DNA from: JAVKBW01 sp964352715
GTDB lineage: Bacteria > Pseudomonadota > Alphaproteobacteria > UBA8366 > Aestuariispiraceae
Assembly (NCBI GenBank): GCA_964352715.1
Contig: CAYGSU010000019.1
Location: forward strand, 1-56,469
Direction of reading: 5' to 3'
DNA: 56,469 nt
The notes under the pieces: model-generated
The model's input: only the letters and a program-made list of their open reading frames with translations
What the model was told of the DNA's origin: nothing
The model's database searches: none
In this document: one piece after another, positions 1 to 8,999 of the stretch
Layout: every line of letters starts with the position of its first letter
Numbering within the stretch: the stretch's first letter is position 1
Program-made: the position numbers and the translations under genes

Positions 1-447
1 CGGCAGATCGACGCCGACAACCCGGATAAAGGGTCTGGAATGCTGATCAAGGGCGCCGCAGACCAGGCCGATAAACGGTTCTTCGGCCATGGCCCTGAAA
101 TACTTGCTTTCCAGAACCTGCCAGACATCCGGCGTGATCGACATTTCACCCAACCGCTTGTTGGTATAGTCGACACCCCACCATTCGGTAAGCTGGGTAC
201 CCCACAGAACAAAACGGATATCGAACGGATCGGGCTCGATGCGCGCGATCGACACCTTGCCCCACCAACCCTTGAAATCGAAAAAGTCGAAATCCTTGCG
301 GCGCGGCATAGCGGCGCCATCGCGGCGTTTCGACCGCCACAGGCTGATAATTTTTTCGAAGGGTCCGAAGGCGGACGGGTCGGAGTCCAGCGGGCAGGCC
401 GAATAGTTCCAGTTCGCCAGCTGTCTCGCATCAAGAGACTTTAACAC
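1..447 (-). CDS. PAS_5-like domain protein, partial (3' end off the left edge)
   Basis: The gene reads leftwards off the window edge; 149 codons are visible. I start it at GTG 445-447 because a TAG lies two codons upstream, so no earlier start is possible. An internal ATG near codon 41 is the only other candidate. The visible protein has an LW-x-SKRR-x8-PRRKDFDFFDF stretch followed by RFVLWGTQLTEWWGVDYT. This fits the alphaproteobacterial PAS_5 pattern: a short tryptophan/arginine helix, then P-x-R, then R-(Y/F)-x-(L/V)-x-GT and a G-x-D-x-T turn. Such proteins are stand-alone PAS sensors of unknown ligand. The family call rests on pattern memory only. The C-terminus is not visible. Confidence 0.55.
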   Translation of the reverse strand, partial: MLKSLDARQLANWNYSACPLDSDPSAFGPFEKIISLWRSKRRDGAAMPRRKDFDFFDFKGWWGKVSIARIEPDPFDIRFVLWGTQLTEWWGVDYTNKRLGEMSITPDVWQVLESKYFRAMAEEPFIGLVCGALDQHSRPFIRVVGVDLP

Positions 448-641
448 ACGCTATCCGATTCAATACCTGTCGATAGCCCGCTCCCAAGGCTCATATTGCA
501 CGAAATCGCCCGGATTCAAGGCAGCAGTCGGATCAAGGCCGCGACGGATCGTCCGATCTCGATCCCGTTCTGCAACAACGCACACAATTCGTTCACATTA
601 ACAATGATGGTTGACATATTTTCGTAATTTCCGGGCTGGCG

Positions 642-672
642 TTGACACGCACCCGACGGAACCTTGCTACAA
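642..672 (+). promoter_or_regulatory. Candidate sigma-70 promoter of a small RNA
   Basis: A perfect -35 TTGACA at 642-647 is followed after 18-19 bases by GCTACA/CTACAA (666-672). This is an acceptable alphaproteobacterial -10, since the consensus there is looser than in E. coli. The predicted start is near 678-680, about 125 bases before a strong terminator. Sequence pattern only. Confidence 0.4.
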
Positions 673-677
673 CACAA

Positions 678-803
678 TCAGTTACACGGTGAGATGATTT
701 TCTCGAGATCGGTTCTTTTCGTGACGGCTATAACGTCCCCAAGCAGCGTGCGGAAAAGCTGATTATATTGAAAGGGTTCCGGAAACGGGGCCCTTTCTTT
801 TTT
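678..803 (+). ncRNA. Candidate terminator-ended small RNA, about 125 nt
   Basis: This is inferred from a TTGACA-type promoter and a strong intrinsic terminator facing the same way, in a gap whose neighbouring genes run the other way. The only ATG-started frame inside encodes 22 residues with no recognisable features and no good Shine-Dalgarno sequence. It does not match the 6S, SRP, tmRNA or RNase P patterns I know. It could instead be a transcript of a very short peptide. Confidence 0.35.
771..803 (+). terminator. Intrinsic terminator, plus strand
   Basis: A ten-base-pair stem, AAAGGGTTCC (771-780) with GGGGCCCTTT (787-796), allows two G-U pairs. The loop is GGAAAC and the 3' side has a T-rich tract to 803. 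The minus-strand side lacks a T tract, so the terminator points to the right. It does not obviously serve the minus-strand gene that ends at 830. Confidence 0.8.
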
Positions 804-829
804 CTGCGCGGCCGTGACCCGCCTGTAAG

Positions 830-1270
830 CTAGAGAAAAATGCTCATCGACAGCAGGACGATTCCGAGCACGATATAAAAGATCAGCACGGCGACGCCGA
901 TCCCGGCGACATTGACCGCAGAGCGCGATACGCTCTTTTCCTTGTTTTCGTTCTTGAACCGGTTCGGATCGCGGTTTTCCTGCCCCGCCATGATGCGCAT
1001 GTAGAACCGCTTCGAGAACCAAGGGATGGTGTAGCGGGCATCGACGGCATGATTGCCGGTCCAGTAGGCGCCGCGCACCTTGTCGGCGATTTCCGAAAAG
1101 ACCGCCTTGTCCTCATCGGTCAGCGATTCCGTCATATGCGGCGGCAGGGTCTGCAGCAGCCGCCCGCCGAAACTGGTATCGGGAACCGTCGGCGCGGCGG
1201 CCTCCGGCGTTTCAGCCGCATCCGCCGGTTTGTCCGTTGCGGCGTCGGCGCCTGTTTCAGCATTCGCCAT
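830..1270 (-). CDS. Small membrane protein of unknown function
   Basis: The protein has 146 residues and I do not recognise the family. The first 40 residues are low-complexity (Ala/Glu/Asp/Pro/Thr). A central part (about 45-95) contains aromatic stretches such as YWTGNHAVDARYTIPWFSKR. A basic linker follows, then one hydrophobic segment at about 119-145 that ends the chain, so it looks tail-anchored with the bulk in the cytoplasm. A GGGAGG Shine-Dalgarno sits about 10 bases before the ATG. Composition matches the neighbours, so there is no sign of recent transfer. It is probably a lineage-specific envelope protein, which is inference only. Confidence 0.7.
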   Translation of the reverse strand: MANAETGADAATDKPADAAETPEAAAPTVPDTSFGGRLLQTLPPHMTESLTDEDKAVFSEIADKVRGAYWTGNHAVDARYTIPWFSKRFYMRIMAGQENRDPNRFKNENKEKSVSRSAVNVAGIGVAVLIFYIVLGIVLLSMSIFL

Positions 1271-1543
1271 GACTTAGCATCCCTCCCTGATCCCGCAGCC
1301 CTATCACAATCCGCCTGATTGCGCTGCATATTGCCTTTCCGCTTTCAGACCACCGGCCTGTTTTACGCGAATCGCGCCCGGCATGCACCAATTGCGGTGA
1401 AAAAAGTCTGACGAAACACCGCTAAATCGTGGAAATTGCTTCCGGTTTCCGAATCCACGTCCTAGTCTAAACATCAAACAAAAATAAAATCTTAAGAAAA
1501 CGGTGTTTTAGTAAATGCCGGTTTTGAACAACGGGGGTGGACA

Positions 1544-4500
1544 ATGCTTCAGCGACTCGAAGCGAGCAAACGTGAAATTCTGGAAAAAGTGCTGGCGCTG
1601 GTTACCGCACGGATGTCCGGCGACAAGGCCACCGCGGCTGCCAATTTCGTTGAACACTATTACCGCTATGTTCCGCCTGATGACCTGGTCGGCGAAGAGC
1701 CGGAAGACCTGTATGGCCAGGCGATTTCGCTATGGACCTTCGGCGCGAAGCGCACTGCCGGCGAGCCGAAATACCGCATCTACACACCTCGTTTCGACGA
1801 ACACGGCTGGCATTCCAGCCACACGGTTATCGAACTGGTCAACGATGACATGCCGTTTCTGGTCGATTCCGTCACCCAGGAACTGAACCGTCAGGGCATT
1901 ACCGTTCACCTGATCATCCATCCCGTGTTCGGCGTGAAACGCGACGACAAAGGCGCTGCGGTCGATTTTCCGCTGCATGCCGAACGACCGAAAGGCCTGC
2001 CTGACGAAAGCTTCATGCATATCGAGATTGACGAACAATCGTCGGAAGCGGTGCTCAAGACAATCCACGACGGACTGGCCAATGTTCTCAACGATGTCCG
2101 GAACTGCGTCGACGACTGGCAGGCGATGCGCGAAAAGGCGCAGGAAATCGCCACCGCACTGAAAAAACGGTCCGCCAAGGGCGCCGAGAAGGAAACCGTC
2201 GCCGAAGCCGCCTCGCTGGTGCAATGGATTCACGACGACCACTTCACCTTCATGGGCTACCGGGAAATCGAATATTCCGGTTCCGGAAAAAATGCCAAAC
2301 TGACCATCGCCGACGGCACCTCGCTTGGCGTGCTGCGGTCGGAACACAGACATGTTTTTGAAGGCCTGCGCGAGCTCGGCAAGATGCCGTCGGAAGTGCA
2401 GGACGCTCTGTTGTCCAGCGAGCTCGTGCGGATCACCAAATCGAGCCGGCGGTCGACGGTCCATCGCCGGGTTCACATGGATACGATCGGCATTCGCCGC
2501 TTCGATGCCGATGGCAAACCGGTCGGCGAATACCTTTTCGTAGGACTGCTGACCAGCAGCGCATACAACCAGTCGCCGCGGGAAATACCGTTCTTGCGGA
2601 AAAAAGTCGACGAGGTCATGGAAATGTCCGGCTTCGATGCAGGCAGTCACAGCGGCAAGGCGCTGATGCATGTGCTGGAAACCTATCCGCGCGACGAGCT
2701 GTTCCAGATTGAACCGGGCCGCCTGTATGAAATCGCCATGGGGATCGTGCATCTGCAGGAACGCCAGCGTATTGCGGTCTTCATCCGGCCCGACCCGTTC
2801 CAGCGCTATATGGTCTGCCTTGTCTATGTGCCGCGCGAAAAGTTTTCATCCGATTTGCGCCACAAGCTGGGCGAAGTGCTGGCGCAGAGTTTCAAAGGCC
2901 ACGTAGCCGCCTATTTTACCTTCATGACCGACGAGGTTCTCAGCCGTGTGCAATTCATTATTCGCACCACACCCGGCGAAATTCCGTCCTATGACGTCAA
3001 GGAAATTGAAGACCGTCTGATTGATACCGGCCGGTCATGGGATGACAAGCTGCGGGTTGCGCTGGTCGAGCAATGGGGCGAAGAGCGCGGCGTTCGTTTT
3101 TTCCGCAATTATGGTAGTTCGTTCCCGACATCCTACCGCGAACAGTTCAACGTGCAGACCGCCGTAACAGACATGAACCTTGTCGACGACGCGGTGAAGA
3201 CCGGCAATATCGGGGTTAATCTGTACCACCCGATCGAAGCCGATCCGCATCAGCTTCGCCTTAAAATCTATCATGTCGGCGAACCGGTGGTGCTGTCGCA
3301 TGTCATGCCGATGATGGAGAACATGGGCGTGAAGGTGATGGAGGAAGCGCCGTTTGAAATCGTCGCCGCCGGATCTGACCAGCGCGTGTTCATCCATGAT
3401 TTCGTGCTGGAAACACTGGATGGCCAACCGGTCGATTTCAACCAGATCCGTGACCCGTTTCATGAAAGTTTCCGCCGCGTCTGGCGTGGCGAGATCGAGA
3501 ATGACGGGTTCAACCGGCTTGTTCTGGCGGCCGGGCTCGACTGGCGCGAAGTCACCGTTCTGCGGGCCTATTCGAAGTATCTGCGCCAGGCCGCGATTCC
3601 GTTCAGCCAGGACTACATGGAAGAAACCCTGGCCCGGAATTTCGAAATCGCCCGGCTGATCGCGAAAGCCTTCACCGTGCGGTTTGACCCCGTCTTCGCC
3701 GGCGATCGGGATGCTGCGGAAACCGCGATAGCAGGCGAGATAGAAAGCCGGCTCGAGGAAGTCGACAACCTTGACGAGGACCGTATCATCCGGCGGTTCC
3801 TGAACATGGTGCGGTCGACCCTGCGCACCAACTTCTATCAGCCTGACGCCAAAGGGCAGCCGAAGTCCTACACCTCGTTCAAGCTTGACGCCAAGGCCGT
3901 GGAGGAGCTACCGGAACCGAGGCCGCTGCGCGAAATTTTTGTCTATTCGCCGCGATTCGAAGCCGTGCACTTGCGCTTTGGGTACGTGGCGCGGGGCGGC
4001 CTGCGCTGGTCGGACCGGCGCGAGGATTTCCGTACCGAGGTTCTGGGTCTCGTGAAAGCACAGCAGGTAAAGAACGCGGTTATCGTACCGGTCGGCTCGA
4101 AGGGCGGGTTCGTCCTGAAACAGGCGCCGCCATCATCAGACCGCAAGGCGTTCCTGGAAGAAGGTATCGCCTGCTACAAGCTGTTCATTTCATCGATGCT
4201 GGACATCACCGACAACCTGAAGGGCGACGATGTCGTTCCGCCGAAGCATGTCATCCGCAAGGACAACAACGACCCCTATCTGGTTGTCGCGGCCGACAAG
4301 GGCACGGCAACCTTTTCGGATTTCGCGAACGGCGTGTCGCAGGATTACGGCTTCTGGCTGGACGACGCTTTCGCCTCCGGCGGATCAGCCGGCTACGACC
4401 ACAAGAAAATGGGCATCACGGCGAAGGGTGCGTGGGAATCGGTCAAGCGTCATTTCCGTGAAATGGGAATCAATACACAGAAAGAAGACTTCACGGTTAT

Positions 4501-6373
4501 CGGCATTGGCGACATGGCCGGCGACGTGTTCGGCAACGGCATGATCCTGTCGGAACACATCCGGTTGATCGCCGCCTTCAACCATCTGCATATCTTCATC
4601 GACCCGAACCCCGACGCGGCGAAAACCTTCGTCGAGCGCAAGCGGCTGTTTGACGAGGTCAAGGGCTGGGGCGAATACAACACGAAACTGATTTCCAAGG
4701 GTGGCGGCATTTTTGAACGGTCAGCGAAGTCGATCGATCTGACGCCGGAAATCCAGAAACTGACCGGCCTGACGGAAAAATCGGTCCCGCCGAACAAGCT
4801 GATGAATGCGCTTTTGAAGGCGCAGGTCGACCTTCTGTGGTTCGGCGGCATCGGCACCTATGTGAAACATTCCGATGAAAGCAACGCCGATGCCGGCGAC
4901 CGGGCCAATGACGCCATTCGCGTCAATGGCGAGGACCTGCGCTGCAAGGTGATCGGCGAAGGGGCCAATCTGGGCATTACCCAGCGCGGGCGGATTGAAT
5001 TCTGCATCAACGGCGGTCGCGCCAATACCGATGCGATCGACAATTCCGCCGGCGTCGACTGTTCGGACCACGAGGTCAACATCAAGATACTGCTCGGCGA
5101 TGTCGTCGCCCGCGGTGACATGACGGTGAAACAGCGCAACACGCTGCTGGAAACCATGACCGATGAGGTCGCCGCCCTGGTGCTACGCGACAATTACCAG
5201 CAATCGCAGTCGATCACGGTAACGGAAACACGGGCGCACAGTTCGCTCTACCGGCACCAGCGGCTGATCCGCAAGCTTGAGCGCGCCGGCGAGTTGAACC
5301 GGTCGCTCGAATTCCTGCCGGATGATGAGGAGATCGGCGATCGCGGATCGACCAAGAAAGGCCTGTACCGGCCGGAACTGGCGGTAATTCTGGCCTATGT
5401 AAAGAATGTCACCTATCGCGAATTGCTGGAATCCGACCTGCCGGATGACCCCGTGCTGAAGGAAGACCTGATCCGGTATTTCCCGAAAGTACTGGTCGAC
5501 AAGTATCTCGGCGCGGTCGAGACCCATCGTTTGCGGCGGGAAATCATCGCGACCTCGGTCACGAATTCAATGATCAACCGCACCGGGCCGTCTTTCGTCA
5601 ACGAGATGAAAGACCGGGCAGGCGGATCGTCAGCGGAAATTGCCCGCGCCTACACGATTGTCCGCGAAGTGTTCGATCTGCGGACGATGTGGGCGCGGAT
5701 CGAAGCGCTCGACAACGTCGCCTCCAGCGAGGCGCAGACCGCTCTGCTGACCGAAACCGGCCGCACGGTTGAGCGGATGACCGAATGGTTCCTGCGGAAC
5801 GAAAAACACCCGCTGGACATCAAGACCAATGTCGACACCTACAAGGCCGGCGTGCTGACGCTGATCGAGGATATGGACAAGATTCTCGGGCCGATCGCCA
5901 GCAAGGCGCTGACCGACCGCGTGCGCCGGTTCAAGGCGCCGGGGGTTGATGAGGACCTTGCCCGCATGATCGGCCGCCTGAAAGTGCTGTCATCGGCCTG
6001 CGACGTCGTGCGGCTCGCCAAGGGCGCCGATCTTCCGGTAACCGATGTCGGCAAGACCTATTCGGGCGTCGGCGCGCGGTTCCGGCTTGACTGGCTGCGC
6101 ACCTCCGCCAACCGGATTCCCGCCGATACCCAGTGGTACAGAATGGCGCTCGGGGCGATCATCGACGATCTGTGGGGCCTGCAAAGCGAAATAACTGCGC
6201 GGGTGCTGACCAGCGGTGAAGCCAACGAGAAAGCCATTCAGGCCTGGTGCAAGGAGCGTGGCGATCTGGTTGACCGGGTCGATGGGCTGATCACCGAACT
6301 GGAAGGCTTCCCACAGCTCGATATCGCCATGCTGGCGGTCGTCGGGCGTGAGTTGCGCAACCTTATCAGCTAG
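1544..6373 (+). CDS. gdhB: NAD-dependent glutamate dehydrogenase, 180-kDa class
   Basis: The protein catalyses oxidative deamination of glutamate to 2-oxoglutarate with NAD+ in the cytoplasm. Its 1609 residues match the very large bacterial class (L_180), which is quite distinct from the hexameric 450-residue enzymes. The N-terminal half carries the ACT-like regulatory region. The catalytic core contains RGGLRWSDRREDFRTE and the lysine-bearing VPVGSKGGFVLK around residues 815-860. The dinucleotide-binding IGIGDMAGDVFGNG lies near residue 988. The start is set by GGGGGTGG four bases before ATG 1544. It appears monocistronic, with an AT-rich upstream region. Family members are usually allosterically controlled by amino acids; nothing here shows the effector. 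Confidence 0.95.
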   Translation: MLQRLEASKREILEKVLALVTARMSGDKATAAANFVEHYYRYVPPDDLVGEEPEDLYGQAISLWTFGAKRTAGEPKYRIYTPRFDEHGWHSSHTVIELVNDDMPFLVDSVTQELNRQGITVHLIIHPVFGVKRDDKGAAVDFPLHAERPKGLPDESFMHIEIDEQSSEAVLKTIHDGLANVLNDVRNCVDDWQAMREKAQEIATALKKRSAKGAEKETVAEAASLVQWIHDDHFTFMGYREIEYSGSGKNAKLTIADGTSLGVLRSEHRHVFEGLRELGKMPSEVQDALLSSELVRITKSSRRSTVHRRVHMDTIGIRRFDADGKPVGEYLFVGLLTSSAYNQSPREIPFLRKKVDEVMEMSGFDAGSHSGKALMHVLETYPRDELFQIEPGRLYEIAMGIVHLQERQRIAVFIRPDPFQRYMVCLVYVPREKFSSDLRHKLGEVLAQSFKGHVAAYFTFMTDEVLSRVQFIIRTTPGEIPSYDVKEIEDRLIDTGRSWDDKLRVALVEQWGEERGVRFFRNYGSSFPTSYREQFNVQTAVTDMNLVDDAVKTGNIGVNLYHPIEADPHQLRLKIYHVGEPVVLSHVMPMMENMGVKVMEEAPFEIVAAGSDQRVFIHDFVLETLDGQPVDFNQIRDPFHESFRRVWRGEIENDGFNRLVLAAGLDWREVTVLRAYSKYLRQAAIPFSQDYMEETLARNFEIARLIAKAFTVRFDPVFAGDRDAAETAIAGEIESRLEEVDNLDEDRIIRRFLNMVRSTLRTNFYQPDAKGQPKSYTSFKLDAKAVEELPEPRPLREIFVYSPRFEAVHLRFGYVARGGLRWSDRREDFRTEVLGLVKAQQVKNAVIVPVGSKGGFVLKQAPPSSDRKAFLEEGIACYKLFISSMLDITDNLKGDDVVPPKHVIRKDNNDPYLVVAADKGTATFSDFANGVSQDYGFWLDDAFASGGSAGYDHKKMGITAKGAWESVKRHFREMGINTQKEDFTVIGIGDMAGDVFGNGMILSEHIRLIAAFNHLHIFIDPNPDAAKTFVERKRLFDEVKGWGEYNTKLISKGGGIFERSAKSIDLTPEIQKLTGLTEKSVPPNKLMNALLKAQVDLLWFGGIGTYVKHSDESNADAGDRANDAIRVNGEDLRCKVIGEGANLGITQRGRIEFCINGGRANTDAIDNSAGVDCSDHEVNIKILLGDVVARGDMTVKQRNTLLETMTDEVAALVLRDNYQQSQSITVTETRAHSSLYRHQRLIRKLERAGELNRSLEFLPDDEEIGDRGSTKKGLYRPELAVILAYVKNVTYRELLESDLPDDPVLKEDLIRYFPKVLVDKYLGAVETHRLRREIIATSVTNSMINRTGPSFVNEMKDRAGGSSAEIARAYTIVREVFDLRTMWARIEALDNVASSEAQTALLTETGRTVERMTEWFLRNEKHPLDIKTNVDTYKAGVLTLIEDMDKILGPIASKALTDRVRRFKAPGVDEDLARMIGRLKVLSSACDVVRLAKGADLPVTDVGKTYSGVGARFRLDWLRTSANRIPADTQWYRMALGAIIDDLWGLQSEITARVLTSGEANEKAIQAWCKERGDLVDRVDGLITELEGFPQLDIAMLAVVGRELRNLIS

Positions 6374-6470
6374 CCCCGGTCAAGGAATTACCGAAGAATC
6401 GGCAACCCTGCGCCCGGAAACTGCCTGCTAGAACTTGCAACGGCGGACAATCCATCACAAGTAAGAGCCT

Positions 6471-7436
6471 ATGATGGATCGTATTACCGCTCTGCGTGAT
6501 CGGTTGCCGGCCTTGCCGCACCCGGACAGCACAATTGGCCGCCTGTCGATGGGCCTCGGCGGGCTGCTCTTGGTCGTTGCCGTTCTTTACTATCCGGTCG
6601 GTATGATTGTAACCCACAAGATCGACGACGATACATCGTTCCGGGTCACCGCCCGCGGCAACGGCAGCCACGCCGTCGCCAGCGCAGTCGGGCTGATCGA
6701 ACGCGAGGTCCTGGAGAACAGCTGGGTAGCCAACAATCCGTGGTTCTTCCCCTCCGCACCGCTCGACAACATGCCGAACTTCCAGCAGGGCATTATCGAT
6801 GCCATGGCGCGGTTCAGCATTGAAATGGCCGATCAGGTCGGTCGCGTTCGCGGTTCGAGCCAGGTCGATCCCGATCTGGAAAAGGCCGCCGGCCAGCTTC
6901 GTATTCCGGGCAACCGATGGATATTCGACTTCCAGACATCGCTCGCGCCGGTCGCCTCGTCGGAAGCGGAGTATCTGAACGCAGCCCGGGCCCTGGCGCG
7001 GTACAATGACAGACTGGCTGATAACAACGCTGTCTTCGAAAAGCGCGCAGACAATCTGCATGGGACACTGGGCCGTTTCTCGGCCGATCTCGGATCCGAA
7101 TCGGCAAAACTCGATCAGGCGATCATGGAGCTGTCGACGCTGTCGATGACCACCGACGACGTGTTCTACCGAACCAAAGGCAAAATCTACGGTTACTACA
7201 TTCTGCTGTCAGCCCTGCGCGACGACTATGACAACATCATATCGGAAAAGGAACTGTCCAATGTCTGGGCCGATATGTTGGTATCGCTGAAGGCCGCGTC
7301 TGAGATGTCGCCCGGCCTGATCGTCAACGCCAGCCCGGAGAACACCGTCCTTCCCAGCCATCTGACCGGCCTTGGATTCTACCTTCTCAGGGCCCGGACG
7401 AAAATCTCGGAAATCATGAATATTCTATTGAAATAG
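6471..7436 (+). CDS. DUF2333 family protein
   Basis: The protein has 321 residues and matches my memory of the DUF2333 family, whose function is unknown. One membrane segment lies at about 28-48 (GLGGLLLVVAVLYYPVGMIV) after a short cytoplasmic N-terminus, so the rest is probably periplasmic. The body contains the aromatic block SWVANNPWFFPSAPLDNMPN and a long helical region. Two ATGs are adjacent (6471 and 6474), and no strong ribosome-binding site separates them. It lies 97 bases downstream of the glutamate dehydrogenase gene on the same strand, with no terminator seen between, so the two may be cotranscribed. Confidence 0.75.
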   Translation: MMDRITALRDRLPALPHPDSTIGRLSMGLGGLLLVVAVLYYPVGMIVTHKIDDDTSFRVTARGNGSHAVASAVGLIEREVLENSWVANNPWFFPSAPLDNMPNFQQGIIDAMARFSIEMADQVGRVRGSSQVDPDLEKAAGQLRIPGNRWIFDFQTSLAPVASSEAEYLNAARALARYNDRLADNNAVFEKRADNLHGTLGRFSADLGSESAKLDQAIMELSTLSMTTDDVFYRTKGKIYGYYILLSALRDDYDNIISEKELSNVWADMLVSLKAASEMSPGLIVNASPENTVLPSHLTGLGFYLLRARTKISEIMNILLK

Positions 7437-7462
7437 AACAGGTTGGCGTTGATTTCCTGAAC

Positions 7463-7483
7463 TTATTCACAATTTAATCCACA
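7463..7483 (+). promoter_or_regulatory. Two tandem DnaA-box-like nonamers
   Basis: TTATTCACA at 7463-7471 fits the DnaA consensus TTWTNCACA exactly. TAATCCACA at 7475-7483 differs from TTATCCACA by one base. Both have the same orientation, 12 bases apart start to start, in a locally AT-rich stretch of a GC-rich window. They precede the universal stress protein gene. This could be chance, a DnaA-responsive promoter or a DnaA titration site. Confidence 0.3.
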
Positions 7484-7655
7484 GATAATTTCAGTTTCCT
7501 GTTTGCTGGGATGCCCCGGTAACTGGTATTATGAGATGTTCGGGATCGGGAAAGCGGCTCGATAAAGAAGCCAGCCTGATCCGGACCCGGGCGGCGCCCG
7601 TACCGACCGACGCGACCGTCTGTGTCATGCAGAGGACTGCAGAAGGAGGGGACAT

Positions 7656-8177
7656 ATGCTTAACGCAAGTGCTGCCGAGCGGCAGGACGCCGACGACCAT
7701 GTCGAGGCGGAAGCCGGCCCACGTATTTTCCTTGTTGTTGTCGACAATTCGACCGAAATGCGCGTCGCGCTTCGGTTCGCCTGCACCCGCGCCCTGCATA
7801 CCGGCGGCCGGGTTGCGCTGTTGCATGTTGTAGAACCGGCGGAATTCCAGCACTGGCTGGGTGTCGGCAATCTGATGCAGCAGGAAAGCCGCGAGGAAGG
7901 CGAAGCCCTGCTGCAGCGCTGCGCCGCCGAAGTGATGCGGCTGACCGGCACACCCGCCATCTATTACATGCGCGACGGCGAGTATGCGGAACAGCTTTTC
8001 AAGCTGATCGAAGAGGACGGCAATATCTCGATCGTCGTGCTCGCGGCCAGTGCCGGACAGGAAGGCCCGGGACCGATTATCAGCCATATTACCAGCAAGG
8101 GAATGCAGACGTTGCGAATTCCGATCACAATTGTGCCCGGGTCGCTGACGGACGAGACGATTGCTGCAATAGCGTAA
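7656..8177 (+). CDS. Universal stress protein (UspA family)
   Basis: The protein has 173 residues. A single Usp domain spans about 23-163: the first strand FLVVVDNSTEMRVALRFAC, the helix/strand ALLHVVEP, and a C-terminal strand RIPITIVPGS that ends the fold. About 20 acidic/alanine-rich residues precede the domain. The classical G-2x-G-9x-G(S/T) ATP-binding signature is degenerate here (ASAGQEGPGPIISHITSKGM), so nucleotide binding is uncertain. The start is well supported by AGGAGGGG before ATG 7656. Members help cells survive starvation or oxidative stress by poorly defined means. No operon partner is evident. Confidence 0.85.
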   Translation: MLNASAAERQDADDHVEAEAGPRIFLVVVDNSTEMRVALRFACTRALHTGGRVALLHVVEPAEFQHWLGVGNLMQQESREEGEALLQRCAAEVMRLTGTPAIYYMRDGEYAEQLFKLIEEDGNISIVVLAASAGQEGPGPIISHITSKGMQTLRIPITIVPGSLTDETIAAIA

Positions 8178-8300
8178 CGGGATCACGGCGCTCCGTGTAA
8201 CCGGTTGGGACTCAAGCAAGATTAAGAGCGGTTGCCAAAGCAACCAGTCTTCAGGACGACAAAACGTCAACGGGCGTTCAGATTACACACGAAATAGGGC

Positions 8301-8330
8301 TTGATTGCTGTAGGTGAATAAACCATGTAA
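8301..8330 (+). promoter_or_regulatory. Candidate promoter of nfuA
   Basis: TTGATT (8301-8306), a 17-18 base spacer, then CATGTA/ATGTAA (8324-8330). The start would be near 8337, giving a leader of about 90 bases before nfuA. I see no clear IscR or Fur box. Confidence 0.4.
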
Positions 8331-8426
8331 TTGCCTCAAATGCCGTCGACTGGACGGTTTTGACGGCGATGCGCCCGATCGGGATCCTCCCGAAAAGGCC
8401 AACGAAAAGTTAGGTTAAAGGTAAGT

Positions 8427-8999
8427 ATGTTCATACAGACCGAGCAAACGCCGAACCCGGCAACCCTCAAGTTTCTTCCCGGCAAGGAAGTGCTTGCAAC
8501 GGGCACGGCCGACTTTCCGGATGCAGAAAAAGCCGCCGAGGAATCGCCGCTGGCCGCGAAACTGTTCGAGGTCGAGGGCGTGCGCGCCGTGTTCTTCGGC
8601 AATGATTTCATCACCGTCACCAAGGACAGTGAACTGGAATGGTATGAGCTGAAACCGGCCGTGCTCGGCACGATCATGGAACATTTCACCGCCGGCCGGC
8701 CGATCATGCATGCCGCATCGACGGCGCATGTCGATAGCCCCGACGGCGGTACATTCAGCGAAGACGATGCCGCAATTGTCGGCCAGATCAAGGAACTGCT
8801 GGAAACGCGCGTGCGCCCTGCAGTGGCCCAGGATGGCGGCGATATAATTTTTCATGGCTTCGAAAGCGGTGTGGTCTATCTGGCGATGCGCGGCGCCTGT
8901 GCCGGCTGCCCGAGTTCGACCGCAACCCTGAAAATGGGGATCGAGAACATGCTGCGTCACTACATACCTGAAGTGACGGAAGTGCGCGCCGCCGTCTAG
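8427..8999 (+). CDS. nfuA: Fe-S cluster carrier protein, NfuA/NifU-like
   Basis: The protein delivers assembled [4Fe-4S] clusters to apo-enzymes in the cytoplasm. It has 190 residues. An Nfu N-terminal domain spans about 1-87 (starts MFIQTEQTPNPATLKFLPGK). A linker leads to a NifU C-terminal domain at about 115-185, with the cluster-binding C158-x2-C161 pair in RGACAGCPSS. This two-domain layout is the alphaproteobacterial/mitochondrial Nfu1 type. It differs from E. coli NfuA, whose N-terminal domain is A-type. The ATG follows an A/G-rich AAAGGTAAGT stretch. The gene stands alone, with a candidate promoter about 100 bases upstream. Confidence 0.95.
   Translation: MFIQTEQTPNPATLKFLPGKEVLATGTADFPDAEKAAEESPLAAKLFEVEGVRAVFFGNDFITVTKDSELEWYELKPAVLGTIMEHFTAGRPIMHAASTAHVDSPDGGTFSEDDAAIVGQIKELLETRVRPAVAQDGGDIIFHGFESGVVYLAMRGACAGCPSSTATLKMGIENMLRHYIPEVTEVRAAV

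Larger units (their letters stand above)
448..829. other. 382-bp intergenic region with a candidate small-RNA unit
   Basis: No convincing protein gene lies here. The two flanking genes are both on the minus strand, yet the region contains a plus-strand promoter-like element (642-672) and a strong plus-strand intrinsic terminator (771-803). These are listed separately as parts of a possible small RNA. The left half (448-640) holds nothing I recognise apart from an isolated TTGACA at 611-616 with no good -10. Confidence 0.5.
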
